A DNA stretch of 64,000 nt from Microdochium bolleyi (taxonomy: Eukaryota > Ascomycota > Sordariomycetes > Xylariales > Microdochiaceae). Each line of letters opens with the position of its first letter. Within the stretch, counting starts at the first letter, position 1. Shown piece by piece: positions 22,074 through 32,566 of the stretch. Both the position numbers and the translations under genes were made by a program. The stretch is taken from positions 2,604,001-2,668,000 of the forward strand of contig KQ964247.1 in NCBI GenBank assembly GCA_001566295.1. Direction: 5' to 3'. The notes under the pieces were generated by a model. The model ran no database searches and was not told the origin of the DNA. It saw only the letters and a list, made by a program, of their open reading frames with translations.

Positions 22074-24865
22074 ATGGACAGCGCAAAGTGTAATGTCATA
22101 TATGTTGATCGCAACGCCAGAGACAACACTGTCCTCGAGTCTGGAACAGACAAGAGTGTCTCTGTGGCGACGGCGCCCAGCGAGTCAGCGGCTGAGTTGC
22201 GCGACAATCTAGACCTGTTGGTCAATGCATTTGGCGAAGGTGAGTGCCAGGCATGCCCATGTGTTGCAGTCCGTCTGGACGCGGGCTAACAGCTGGTGGT
22301 CTAGTTCATGTAACAAATAATGGTGCTGCCTGCCTGCAGAAACTCTTTGATCTGCATGATACTTCGTTGACTGAGCTCAAGCCCACACTGATCTTGATCG
22401 ACCTTCCTCACGATGAGGAAGTCACACATGCTCAATCCCGGCAGAGAACAGATGCAGCAGAGCCTGTTCTCGACAAGGAGCCACTTCAATCAGATATCAG
22501 CAAGCTCTATGGGATCCGACTGTTGGAGCGTATCGTCTACGAAGCTCACTCTAGGAATTTGTCAAAGTTGATTGTTCCGATCCCCGTGGTCAGCTTCCCA
22601 CTGCTCCGGACACCACCCCCACAGCAGGAATCGCACGAACCGACGCACACCGAGACTGCCCATCCGCCATATGCCAAGTATCTTTCGGAGGCAGCAGACC
22701 CGAGCAGCAGCATGCTCACTAATCGCGCCCTGCTCAGGAAATGCTTGGATATCGGTGCCATTGATGTCATGGCCAGTCCGCTCCACATGAAGACATTGGC
22801 GACCCTGGAAGTACACGCCTACCGCGCCCACAAAGAGGCAGGGAAAGATCAACAAGCGTTCCTCGAGATCCGTCGTGGGCGGAAGCGGTCATGGGTTGGC
22901 ATGCACGATGAGAAGCCTTTTTCTTACCTGAGAGAGGCCATGGTCTCCAGCCTAATGAGCAACATCTGCCATGCTGGCCAGGAGGGCGAGCCGCGCGTCG
23001 GCAGTATCAAGATTGAGGTTTCGCAAGAGCGGCAAGACGAGATCCAGCAGGCCGTCGGACGATGGCATTTCTGCGCCCATGACTTCAGCGACGATGATCT
23101 CGTCATGGGCGCGAGCCTTATGTTCCAGCACGCATTCAAAATCCCTGAGCTCGCGCACTGGCGGATATCTACAGGTGAGTCCCGCCCGTCGTCTTCTGTA
23201 GGGAGAGCTGGACTAACTTGTGGTGATCAGACCAACTGACGGCGTTTCTTGTTGCCTGCCGTGCGGCTTACAATACGTTCGTCCCGTATCATAACTTTCG
23301 GCACGCCATAGACGTGCTGCAAGCGACATTCAATTTCCTGGTTCACATTGGCGCACTGCCCCCTTTCCCCTCTGCGCACAATACGGCCTACGATCCCGAA
23401 CAAAAGTCTCCGCTCTCCTCGCTCTTGAAACCGTTCGAGGCTCTCACGCTTCTTGTCAGTGCGATCGGACACGATGTTGGGCACCCAGGCGTCAACAATG
23501 GGTTTCTCATCACGCTCAACGCGCCTTTGGCTCAGCTGTATAATGACAGATCTGTGCTCGAGTCATTTCATTGTGCCGCGTTTTCCCAGATTCTGAGGAG
23601 ATACTGGCCACAAGTGTTTGACGACACAAAGATGCGAAGCCTCATGATCAGCACGATATTGGCTACCGACATGGGACTTCATTTCGACTACATGAAAAAG
23701 CTCGGCGATCTTCAGGAGCGATTGCAAGAGAACAATTCTATTGATGGTTGGAACGGTCGCATGATCGAAGAGCAGACCGCTTTCGCGTGCTCACTGCTCA
23801 TCAAATGTGCCGACATCAGTAATGTGGTAGGTTCATGTCAGCTCCCCGATGTGCATGCATCGACGCTAATCCTTCATTCTATAGGCCCGCAAACATTCTA
23901 CTGCCCTGAAGTGGATGTACATACTTTGCGACGAGTTCTCTCGACAGGCTTCCATGGAGACGGAAATAGGCATTCCCTCGTCGCTAATTTCACCACCGAA
24001 GAAGGACTTCTTGTCGCTTGCGAAGGCGCAGCTCGGGTTCATGAACATGTTCGCGATCCCACTATTTCAAGGTGTGGCTGATGTGCTGCCGGCAATGCAG
24101 TACACCGTCGACGAGCTTGAGATCAACAAGGTCCAGTTTGAGAACGATATAGACAACCTTCCTGCTATGTGCGAGGAACGTCAAAAGCGCTTGCTTGACG
24201 GGACGAGGTCTCCGCGATCGATGAGCGTTGCCCCACCGGAATTGACACGAGGCACTTCATTTGGTGCTGTTCTACAGCCATCAATTGAGCTTCCGGAGCA
24301 TCACGCGGAGATCAAGGAAGCCAGCCGCTCCCCACCGGACCAGACGAACCATGTGCCCAACGTTTCGGAGACGTACAAGGAGGTGAATGGGATCGTTGCC
24401 GACGGAGAAAGTGTCACCGATTATGCGCCGACCGAGTCGTACTCAATGGACCAAGAGAGTGTACACACGCGACACAATGGAAAACAGCGCCGGAGCGAGA
24501 CAACTGAAGGCAGCAGCTCTGTTCCATGTTCAGGTGATTGGCAATCGCAAGTCACCAGTGCCACGACGGGCAGGATGCCCATGTCCCCGAGCACTCAAGG
24601 CACCAGCATCCGAAGCCATGCATCGACCGATCACGATGCGGGCCTTCCTACCACGACTATCACAAGTCCCGACGGTGACCCAACGGTCACGCCAAGAGCC
24701 GAGTACGACCATGCTGTATATGAGGAGGACTCGAATGGTCATACACTGCGTCCTGACCGATCTTTGAGAAAGAAGACGAGCCGGTTCCGGATGAACGCGA
24801 TTGCGTTTTTTAGAAGAAAACAATCGCCTGGATCTCCGTCTTCGGGTCACGAATCGGCGGCTTGA
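22074..24865 (+). CDS. class I 3',5'-cyclic-nucleotide phosphodiesterase (high-affinity cAMP PDE type)
   Basis: Four exons, 22074-22239, 22305-23174, 23231-23826 and 23885-24865, give 870 residues. The catalytic HD domain starts near residue 365 with HNFRHAIDV, followed near 425 by GHDVGHPGVNN and later by CADISNV (the conserved Asp at the end of exon 3). Together these supply the His-His-Asp-Asp metal site of class I PDEs. The exon 3-4 junction joins ADISNV to ARKHSTALKW, as expected. This family (yeast Pde2, Aspergillus PdeA, Magnaporthe PdeH) hydrolyses cAMP and dampens PKA signalling. The N-terminal ~330 residues form a regulatory region with no known domain, and the C-terminal ~200 residues are Ser/Thr-rich and low-complexity, probably phosphoregulated. 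The start at 22074 (CACTATGG) has A at -3 and G at +4. All intron phases close. Confidence 0.9.
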
Positions 24866-25711
24866 CGTAGGACACGAGAACATGCAGCCTTCATGAGAGG
24901 TTATATTCCCATAGCGGGGTGCTCGCGAGTTTCACTTACGTCGAGCAAGGTGTTTGTTGTGCACGAGGGCGAAGGAAACTCGAGTGGCGGCTTTCTACCT
25001 TGGTGGTTGTTTAATGTTATGTACGATGACGACATGCACCGACTTTCTGTCAGCATCCCGGAGGTTCACCGGGGAGTGTATTCAGTCACTCAAAAGGGGC
25101 GTTTGGGAGTATGTCTTGGGTTGGAGTGTCATTCTGGAGCGATGTGCGGGTCGGGTGAACGGAGTCTGCCTCGACACAAGGTCAAAGTTGTGCCTGTGTC
25201 CTGACACGAGGACATGGCAGACTGGAACGCCATGGTATGGGGACAAAACTCAAAGAAGACGGAAGAATTGCTGCAATGATATAAGATACCTTTTCATGGC
25301 TGGTGCCATTGTCAACCAGCCGTTGGCGAGTTTAGCAATAAACTTTGCGGGCACGGGTGTGGGCGATGTCTATGCCGAGCCTGAGAAACACACATTTGAC
25401 TTCGCGCAGTTTTGACCACGGTGCTTTTGTGACATGGTATCTTTTTCTTGCGGTTGATCTTGTACAAGTTCTATCGTCGTGGTAGGGTTTGTGGTGGTGT
25501 TACATATAGTTGTACAAGCAGACAGAATAGGATCGTGATGTAGTTGTACATGAAGGATAGGCCCAAAGACGCCTTTTCAGCAATATTTTCTCTTTCCCTT
25601 CCCGAGTTGTCGCAGGCGACATGATTTCTCGAAGCTACTGTAGACATCCGCAAGACCCGCCGCGTCCGCGATGTCAGGCACCTCTTGGATAAATATATAT
25701 ATATATATATA
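24866..25711. other. intergenic between convergent phosphodiesterase and MRH4 genes
   Basis: 3' flanks of two convergent genes. No coding support. It ends in an AT dinucleotide run that touches the MRH4 stop codon. Confidence 0.6.
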
Positions 25712-25712
25712 T
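25693..25712. repeat. (AT)10 microsatellite abutting the MRH4 stop codon
   Basis: Ten AT units directly downstream of the MRH4 stop (stop codon 25714-25712 on the minus strand), so length changes would mainly alter the 3' UTR. Confidence 0.9.
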
Positions 25713-27661
25713 CAAATCAGGGCCTGGCCCATGTACATGCTCTCGCGGACCTCGGCGACGATGTCGCGCCTGTCGGCCCTGCCGACGAGCACGATGCCGC
25801 GGCCGCGGCGGCCCATGCGGCCGGCGCGGCCGAGGCGGTGGATGAAGTCGACGGTCGTGTGGGGCACGTCGTACAGGATGACGTGCCGGACGGCGAGCGT
25901 GTCGATGCCCCGCGACGCGAGGTCCGTCGCGACGATGACTTTTGTGTTGGGCAGGGAGCGCCTGCTACCGCCGCCGCTCGGGGGTTGCGGCTTCGGCGAG
26001 GAGTTGTTGTTGTTGTTGTTGTTGGTCCCGGCGATGGCGGCGGTGATGGCGTCGGCGTTGGTCGGCCTGGCGGTGGTCATGGGCTCGCGCGTCGTGAAGG
26101 AGCTGAGCATCTCGGACTGCCGCTGCTCCGGGGTGTCCCTGTGCAGCGCGACGGCGTCGATGCCCTTGGAGCGCAGGTAGTCGGCGACCTCCTGCGTCTT
26201 CTCGCGCTCGTTGACGAAGACCATGATCCGCTTCACGTCCATCTCGCCGTCGTCGGCGCCGCCGCCGCCGCGGGTCTCGTGGCGCGCGGCGTCCTTGCCG
26301 ATGGACCAGATTGCGTCGGCGCAGGCGAGGTCCTTGTTGTTGCGGTAGGGGTCCTTGGAGACGTCGATGACGCCGAGCTGCACGCGGCGCGGGATCGCGT
26401 GGAGGTTCGGCGTCGTGATGCGGTGCATGTCCGGGAACTGCGCGGAGAGGAGGTTGTCGAGGCGCTTGGGGATCGTGGCGGAGCAGAGGATCAGCTGCTT
26501 CAGCGAGGGCAGGGCGCGGTCGAGGATGGACGTGGTCACGGGCGAGAAGCTCCGGTCGAACAGCGAGTCGGCCTCGTCGATGACCAGGTGGCTCACGCGC
26601 GAGAGGATGTTAGGGTCCGAGTCAGCCATCGAGGCGAGCAGGTGCGGCGTCGCGACGATGAGGTCGATGCCCCCGGGCGCGTACATGTCCCTGTTGATGA
26701 CCTTTGCGGAGACATCGGCCGAGAAGCGTGCCGCCTTGAACTTGACGGCGTGCGAGAGCGCCTTGGTCACGATGCCGACCTGGTCGACCAGCTCGGCGGT
26801 GGGGACGAGGATGATGGCCTTGGGCCGCGCCGCCGTGGGGTGCGGCTCGAACTCGTTCGGGCCGGTGTAGTCGGGCTGGTTCATGGCCTCCATCTGCTTC
26901 GCAAAGTACTCGCGGTACTCCTGGATCGCCGGGTCCGCGGCCTCGGCCTCCTTGATGGCGTGGACTACGGGGAGCAGATAGGCGAGGGTCTTGCCGGAGC
27001 CCGTCTCAGCGGCGATGAGGAACTCCTCGCGCGCGGGCTTGGCCCGGGATGAGCGGAACTTGCGGCCCAGCTGCTCGCCGAGCAGCGTCGGGATCGCGAG
27101 CCGCTGCACCGGCGTCGGCTTCAGGTCCACCATGCCCTTGAGCAGCTCGCCCGATATGGCCTCCTTGACCGCCGGGCCCAGTGGGAGCTGATCGAACGAG
27201 TCGAGCTCACTGATGGCCGCCTTCGTGCGTGTCCGCTGGCCGTACGACACCGCCGTGAGGGCGTTCTGCATCTTCATCGCCTTGGTCCGCCGCTCGTCCT
27301 TCTTGTCCCCACCTCTTTCCCTGTCTCTGGCGCCGCTGGTCGGCCGGTTGGGTGGCCGTTTCGAGAACCCGGGCCGCGCAGGGTCGAACGTGGGTGGTTT
27401 CGTGCGGTTCATGCCGCCGAACGGCCCCGGGGTGGCTGATCGCCGGGGCTTCGAGTCGTCGCGCCCGCGGCTGACGCGCTCACGGTCCGAGAGCACCATC
27501 CTCGAGGGCGCGGGCCTCGGCCGGCCAGAAAATAGTCGTTGTGCCGCCACGGACGAGATCGCAGCGGGGTTTGTGATGGAGGTTGTCGCCGGCAGGCGGG
27601 CCGCCGCCGCAACCCGGAAGAGGCATGACGGGCATATCGAGGGTGGTATTTGGGGTCGCAT
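25712..27661 (-). CDS. MRH4: mitochondrial DEAD-box ATP-dependent RNA helicase Mrh4
   Basis: Intronless, 649 residues. The N-terminus is rich in Arg/Ser/Ala with few acids (MRPQIPPSICPSCLFRVAAAARL), fitting a mitochondrial presequence. Core motifs appear in order: Q-motif-like KPTPVQRLAIPTLL (~185), Walker A AAETGSGKT (~215), PTAEL, ATPHLL, DEAD within VIDEADSLFD (~357), SAT in CSATIP (~393), VATDLASRGIDT and HRLGRAGRMGRRG (~610-620). The architecture, with a large insert between the helicase lobes carrying poly-Asn, matches fungal Mrh4, which assembles the large mitoribosomal subunit. The frame is open upstream to 27904, but the chosen start gives the presequence; the extra residues do not look like a targeting signal. 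The poly-Asn comes from a trinucleotide tract at about 26004-26022 and probably varies in length. Its GC-rich third positions create a 455-codon shadow on the plus strand. Confidence 0.9.
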   Translation of the reverse strand: MRPQIPPSICPSCLFRVAAAARLPATTSITNPAAISSVAAQRLFSGRPRPAPSRMVLSDRERVSRGRDDSKPRRSATPGPFGGMNRTKPPTFDPARPGFSKRPPNRPTSGARDRERGGDKKDERRTKAMKMQNALTAVSYGQRTRTKAAISELDSFDQLPLGPAVKEAISGELLKGMVDLKPTPVQRLAIPTLLGEQLGRKFRSSRAKPAREEFLIAAETGSGKTLAYLLPVVHAIKEAEAADPAIQEYREYFAKQMEAMNQPDYTGPNEFEPHPTAARPKAIILVPTAELVDQVGIVTKALSHAVKFKAARFSADVSAKVINRDMYAPGGIDLIVATPHLLASMADSDPNILSRVSHLVIDEADSLFDRSFSPVTTSILDRALPSLKQLILCSATIPKRLDNLLSAQFPDMHRITTPNLHAIPRRVQLGVIDVSKDPYRNNKDLACADAIWSIGKDAARHETRGGGGADDGEMDVKRIMVFVNEREKTQEVADYLRSKGIDAVALHRDTPEQRQSEMLSSFTTREPMTTARPTNADAITAAIAGTNNNNNNNSSPKPQPPSGGGSRRSLPNTKVIVATDLASRGIDTLAVRHVILYDVPHTTVDFIHRLGRAGRMGRRGRGIVLVGRADRRDIVAEVRESMYMGQALI

Positions 27662-30600
27662 GATCTCCGTAGGGTCCTTGCAGCCGGTCGGTGAGCTGCT
27701 CGAAAGTTGTTGAATTGCTTGGGAGTGGTAGCACCGGGGCAACAGCTTGAAGTTGCTTGCATGGGGAACAATTACCTTATCGATAGCGCAACGTCCAGAA
27801 AATTCCCAGGTTATGAGCGATGCCAAGCTTCCGGGATCTCCACTCTTCACAACGCAAGCTCGCTCCCAACTCCCGTTTCCGACTCGAGGATACCAGAACT
27901 CCAAGAATTACTAGAGGATCACAGTGATCGTTTCCTCGCGTAGTCTGTATACAGCCATCGGTAGATTTACCTTTCAATGTCGGCCTGGGCTGCCATGTTT
28001 CTAGCTCATGTTACATCAAGCATTTACAGGAAACGCCTTCTTGACATGACGAAAGTCCGAACCTCGAAGCTCACAAAGATCACGCGATAACGGCTGAAAA
28101 CTGAACTCAACCATTTCCTTTTCTAACACCAAGAAGGAGCGGACTTTACAGAGACTCCATTCACCCAGACTGCCGCTCTCATATCCGCATAGCACTTACA
28201 TTGAATCAAAGCCCGGAAGCAGAACCGCCAAATTGAATACCTGATAGGAATGTTGGTCTCAAACCTATCATTAAGTCATTAGTTCAAATCCGCATCTCGG
28301 ACTTGCTGAGAAAGTATGACTCCCCTCATGGGTTGTATAGAAACTAATAGATGATTGTCCTCACCCGTCAACCGTGGCTTTCCCGCCAGTGGCTGGCGTA
28401 TAATGTATTTCTAGTTCTTTAACGCTCCCATTACTCGAAAGTTCTTAGCTTGCAGCCCGTTCCTCAGAGCCCCGGAGTTTTACAGTTCACATATAATTTC
28501 CAGGCCCTAGGATCTCAGATCTCCTTAGCACTCAACCTTAGACAACATTTACGAAAGGATACCACCGAAGAAGGGGATCCTGCTCGGTCTCAATGCGTAA
28601 GTCAAAAGAGCATGCGGCCAGCGGAAGATAGAGCAACCCGTTCTCTCAAAATACCTTCTCCCGTTGGGGAGATTCTAAAACATAAAAAAAAATTATAGCC
28701 TGCTTTACATGCCAGTGAAGGAGCACTCACAAGCAATGCATCATTACGAAGAACAGCTTTGATCTCCATGGCGACGGGGCCAACCCAGAGTCTCTATCTC
28801 TCCTCGAGCTAAAATTCCCAATATCATCACCTTTCCGGGGAAACCCTGTATGGCGCGTCCTTCTCTCCGTGACACCGGGGACAACACCTAACCTCGTTAT
28901 TCGCGGGTTTCCCCGTCCCGAGCTTGATCTCCGTCTATTAATTACCTCGGTCGGCATTCCCGGCGAGGTCCAGGTTCCCATGCAACCCGAGCCGGTGGTT
29001 CTTTTTTGTTTTTTTCGACGTCGTTCCCGCCAGCCCTCGTGTAAGTGTGACGTGCGGGACACAAGCTTCCGAATGGGGAAGGCATTCAACAGAAACCTGG
29101 GCCTTCCCGCGGGTGGTGGATAACATCGGGGTCCTCCAGGGAGGCGTCTCCTGCGCGCGTGTCTCTCTCTCCCTCGCGGGCGAGAGCACTGCGGACGTAC
29201 TTGGTCTGCACATATGCCCACGGACCAAGGGTGAGCCTGCGCATTGTTTTTGTTTGGTTTCTTTCTTGTTTTTTTTTCTTGCTCAAACATGGGGGCAGAC
29301 AAAGGGTCTAGAACTTGGAGAGTCGTCCTCGTTCCCTTGTTGTACGTTCTGCGCCAGCGCATCCGAACGGCTCGTCTTCCGCCAATCAGAGGAAACGTGA
29401 AGGCAGTGTCACTCGCTTCGCATAAATGATGGGCACATACAAGGTTTTCAGAAGCCTTACACTCGCCTAATGAGTAACAATGGCACGACGCCTGCATATC
29501 GCCTTGCGCCAGTTTTGATCCCTTGCGAGACTCCATGCCTCCCGATCTTCTACGATGCGCAGAGCACACTGGTGTTCTCGCCTGTCACAGGGCCGTCCGA
29601 CCGGTTGTTTTGCCGTGCCGTGGAGGAAGGGAGACAAGTAAGGGCTCTCGCGGGATGCGCCACGCTGCCGGCAGAGTCTGGACCCTTGGGGGCTGTTGTG
29701 GCGACATGGGAGGCTCAACCGATGACTTGCCTGCAGCCGTCTCGCATTCGTATGCCACCCACATGGAGCATTTTCCCCGCGATAGAGGCTTGCGGGCTGC
29801 CATGAGCTCTGGGCGGGGTGAAGCTGTCTGCTGGTCCCTCGAGGTGGATTTCCAAGGCATCTACCCTGGTGTGAAGCGATGAAGCAGGATGATGGGACTG
29901 CCGAGCATTGAGGGCGTATACGTATAAAGCCATTTTGGGAACTGTCTGCAGGCCCAAGGCAGAAAAGAAACCAAAAAGGACGGACACAATATGAGCCCAT
30001 CCGCTCTTCGGCTTCATGTCTCAAACCTCAACGGGCTTGCTGCAGGTTGAAGCTTCTCCGAGGATGCACCACGCAAGAAGCCCAAAGTGCTGCAGCACCC
30101 GCGACTTCATTTGCAGCATGACCCTTTGAAGGCCTGAGATGTCGTCCAGAGACTGAGGGTTGTTCTTTGTGCTGCCGATAGAGTTGCTACTACTCGTGGT
30201 CAAAATCACTACTTAGGTATGCAAGTGAAATTTACCGAGACGATTGTTCGGGAGTTGTTTCGAGCCAAAATGACGGCACTATGAAGTAATTGTGGCAGAA
30301 CGCGGCTTGCAGAAAGAACAGTCGCAGGCAGCAGGGGGCGGGGAGGAACTTCTCGACCCTTCGCGGCGCAGGGAGAAATAACAAGAGACTGCGATGAGCA
30401 TTTGAGACAGCCTTTGGAAAAGCAACGGGGGGCCAGTCAGCGAGCAATAAGTGTGCAGGCCTTGGTGCGCACACCACGCCGCACCGACAGGTCCCCTTTG
30501 TCTTGGACCTGCACGCAAGTCACGAATAAGCAAAGCCCAACCTGCTCTGCAGCATCGTTGAATGCTTGGACCGGCCTACCAGATTCGGCAGGGAGCCAGA

Positions 30601-31377
30601 GTGCCTCAAGCACGAGGTACTACGTCAGGGGAGGAACACTGTGGGCTGGATATAACCATGATGAGACTCACCACGATGGTTGCTTTTTGTCGTGGGACCC
30701 AACTTATAGGATCGTCAAACGTGAGTTGCGACGGCCGTGGGACGCTGGCTCGCACACTGAGTGCACACTGTGGAGCCGCTCGGTGGCTGCGTGCGTTGGT
30801 TAGATGCAAAGTGAGCCTCGGCTGGCGTGCCTTCTGCCGCCGACGGGCTCAATGCCGGCCGGGCATGCACGACTCCACGAGCTGGAGCCTTGCCCATCCT
30901 TGATATCCTGCACTCCACGCCTAATTGTCGAATCGTGGTGTCGAATCGTGGTGTCGAATTGTGGTGTCGAATCGTGGTTTCGAATCGACACCAACCCTTG
31001 TCGTCGTCGGGCTTCCTTGGACAGTGCGGGTGGTCGTCATCTGCGGTACTCGGTGCTCGCCTCGTGGATCTCCCGAGGTTACAGTTAGCCTGTTTGACAC
31101 TGAAGAAAGGGGGGTGAAGAACAAGCAACCACCAATCTCAGGCCGCCACGGGCACTCTGGTCGTGTGTACTCACAATTCACCGCTTTCCGCAGGCTGCAG
31201 GCCGCACACAGCCGACTGCATCTTGCTGACCGGTTGCGCCGCGTTTCCAGCCTCAGAGACAACCGCTGCGTACCCCACCGAGACCCTGAATTCGCATCGA
31301 GGCTTGATCTTGATCCCGCCACATCGGCAGGTGGCACAAGGTCCTGCTTGCCCTTCACAGCACCGCAATCGCCCATC
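27662..31377. other. 3.7 kb intergenic between divergent MRH4 and Tfc7-like genes
   Basis: No gene supported. The part from about 27950 to 28720 is AT-richer than the rest of the window and poor in open frames; it could be an old decayed element, but no identifiable transposon motif remains. A 280-codon minus-strand frame at 28727-29569 is compositionally random. A 13-bp tandem repeat lies at 30927-30988. Confidence 0.5.
30927..30988. repeat. 13-bp tandem repeat (4 full copies plus a partial)
   Basis: Four consecutive copies of GTCGAATCGTGGT (the third has C-to-T in its centre), followed by a partial fifth copy starting TTCGAATCG. It lies about 390 nt upstream of the Tfc7-like start codon, so it is in promoter distance. 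Confidence 0.9.
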
Positions 31378-32566
31378 ATGTCGCTGGAGGTCATCTATGT
31401 CGTCCGCCATGGGGTAAGAGTCCTGCAATTCCCGCTACGGGTGACTTCATACCCAAAGCCCTTGCTGCCACCCAAGCAGTTTTGCAGGCGCAGCACAGGC
31501 TCCCAGTGCCTCGAGTATCATCGTACTGATCAGTGCTTGTGCAATATAGTTTCGCACATCATGGACTGTGGATCCTATGACGGGGAAATACAGCCTGGGC
31601 ATCCGCTCGCCAACTGGCATCAGTAACGACCCTCCGCTGACGTCGCACGGGATCGACCAGTCACGCGAGTTGGCAGCTCATCTCATGAAGATCGAACCAG
31701 CTGTAGATCAGGTCTACTCAAGCCCATACTATCGCTGCATGCAGACGATACAGCCCTTTGTGGACCTTCGCAACAGCTCCCCGGAAACTGCCACGTCCCA
31801 GCCCATACAGGCTGAAGGCGTGAATCCTGCCTTCACCATCCGAGCAGAGGGAGGCATAAGCGAATGGTTTGGAGCAGCCCATTTTGAGCACCCCATGTAC
31901 GCCCCTATGGAAGTTCTGGAACAGTACTTTCCGGCCGTGGACGAGACGTACACCTCGGCCGTGACTCGTCCGCCGAATGGAGAGTCGGCCACAGCTCTGC
32001 ATCTGCGTGTAGCGAGAGCCATGCAGGCCCTTATCGAGCGCAGTGACCGCGAGGGGAAGAAGGCTATTCTCTTGTGCTCGCATGCCGCTACAGTCATAGC
32101 ACTTGGGAGAGTCCTCACGGGGCAAGTACCGAATGACCTAGAAGAAGATGACTTTCAGGCGTTCACCTGTGGTCTGAGTGTCTATCGTCGAAACAGGCAA
32201 GGCAAAGGCCAAGGCACTGGCGCAGAAGTTGCCAACGAGTCGAGGCCCGACCATGGCTGGACAAGCAGTCTGGCGGTAAGCGGAGGCTGGGACTGCGAGG
32301 CTAACTCCGACTGTAGCTTCCTCAGAAATGGTCCAGAGCGTGGTTGGTAAGCACCCTGCATCCTGCAAGCCATCACCCAGTAACTTTGCTTTTATTTGGT
32401 GGCCTTCCCTCGTATTGGATTCCTCTGTCTGGCTCACGTCTTGTTGCTGACCCTGAGTAGGCGCTTTTCCGTCGATGAGTCGTTTGTAGATTTCGGCAGC
32501 TCTGAGCTGCCAGGGTCGACGGTTGGAACTCTCGATGGGCCTGGTCTGGACAGTTCCAAATTATAG
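31378..32566 (+). CDS. histidine-phosphatase (phosphoglycerate mutase-like) protein, Tfc7/TFIIIC tau55-like
   Basis: Three exons, 31378-31413, 31550-32346 and 32461-32566, give 312 residues. Exon 1 encodes only the first strand and the catalytic RHG (VIYVVRHG). Exon 2 continues with FRTSWTVDP, SPTGISNDPPLTSHGIDQS, the SSPYYRCMQT arginine motif, EWF and the second catalytic histidine in LLCSHAATVIALG. The end of exon 2 reads GGWDCEANSDCSFL and is joined within a Trp codon to exon 3 (RFSVDESFVDFG). These late blocks are typical of the fungal Tfc7-type subfamily, whose yeast member is a TFIIIC subunit for RNA polymerase III genes; many fungal members are just called phosphoglycerate mutase family. 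Assignment to TFIIIC is by family resemblance only. Introns of 136 and 114 nt have GTAAGA/GTAAGC donors. Confidence 0.85.

Noticed and set aside
25685..27052. 455-codon plus-strand frame opposite MRH4
   Set aside because: Low-complexity Val/Arg/Gly/Asp translation mirrors the helicase codons; no motif of its own.
28000..28720. AT-richer stretch as a RIP-degraded transposon
   Set aside because: No terminal repeats, integrase or reverse-transcriptase remnants are readable; composition alone is insufficient.
28727..29569. 280-codon minus-strand frame
   Set aside because: Random-looking composition without a recognisable domain; neighbouring frames are equally open.
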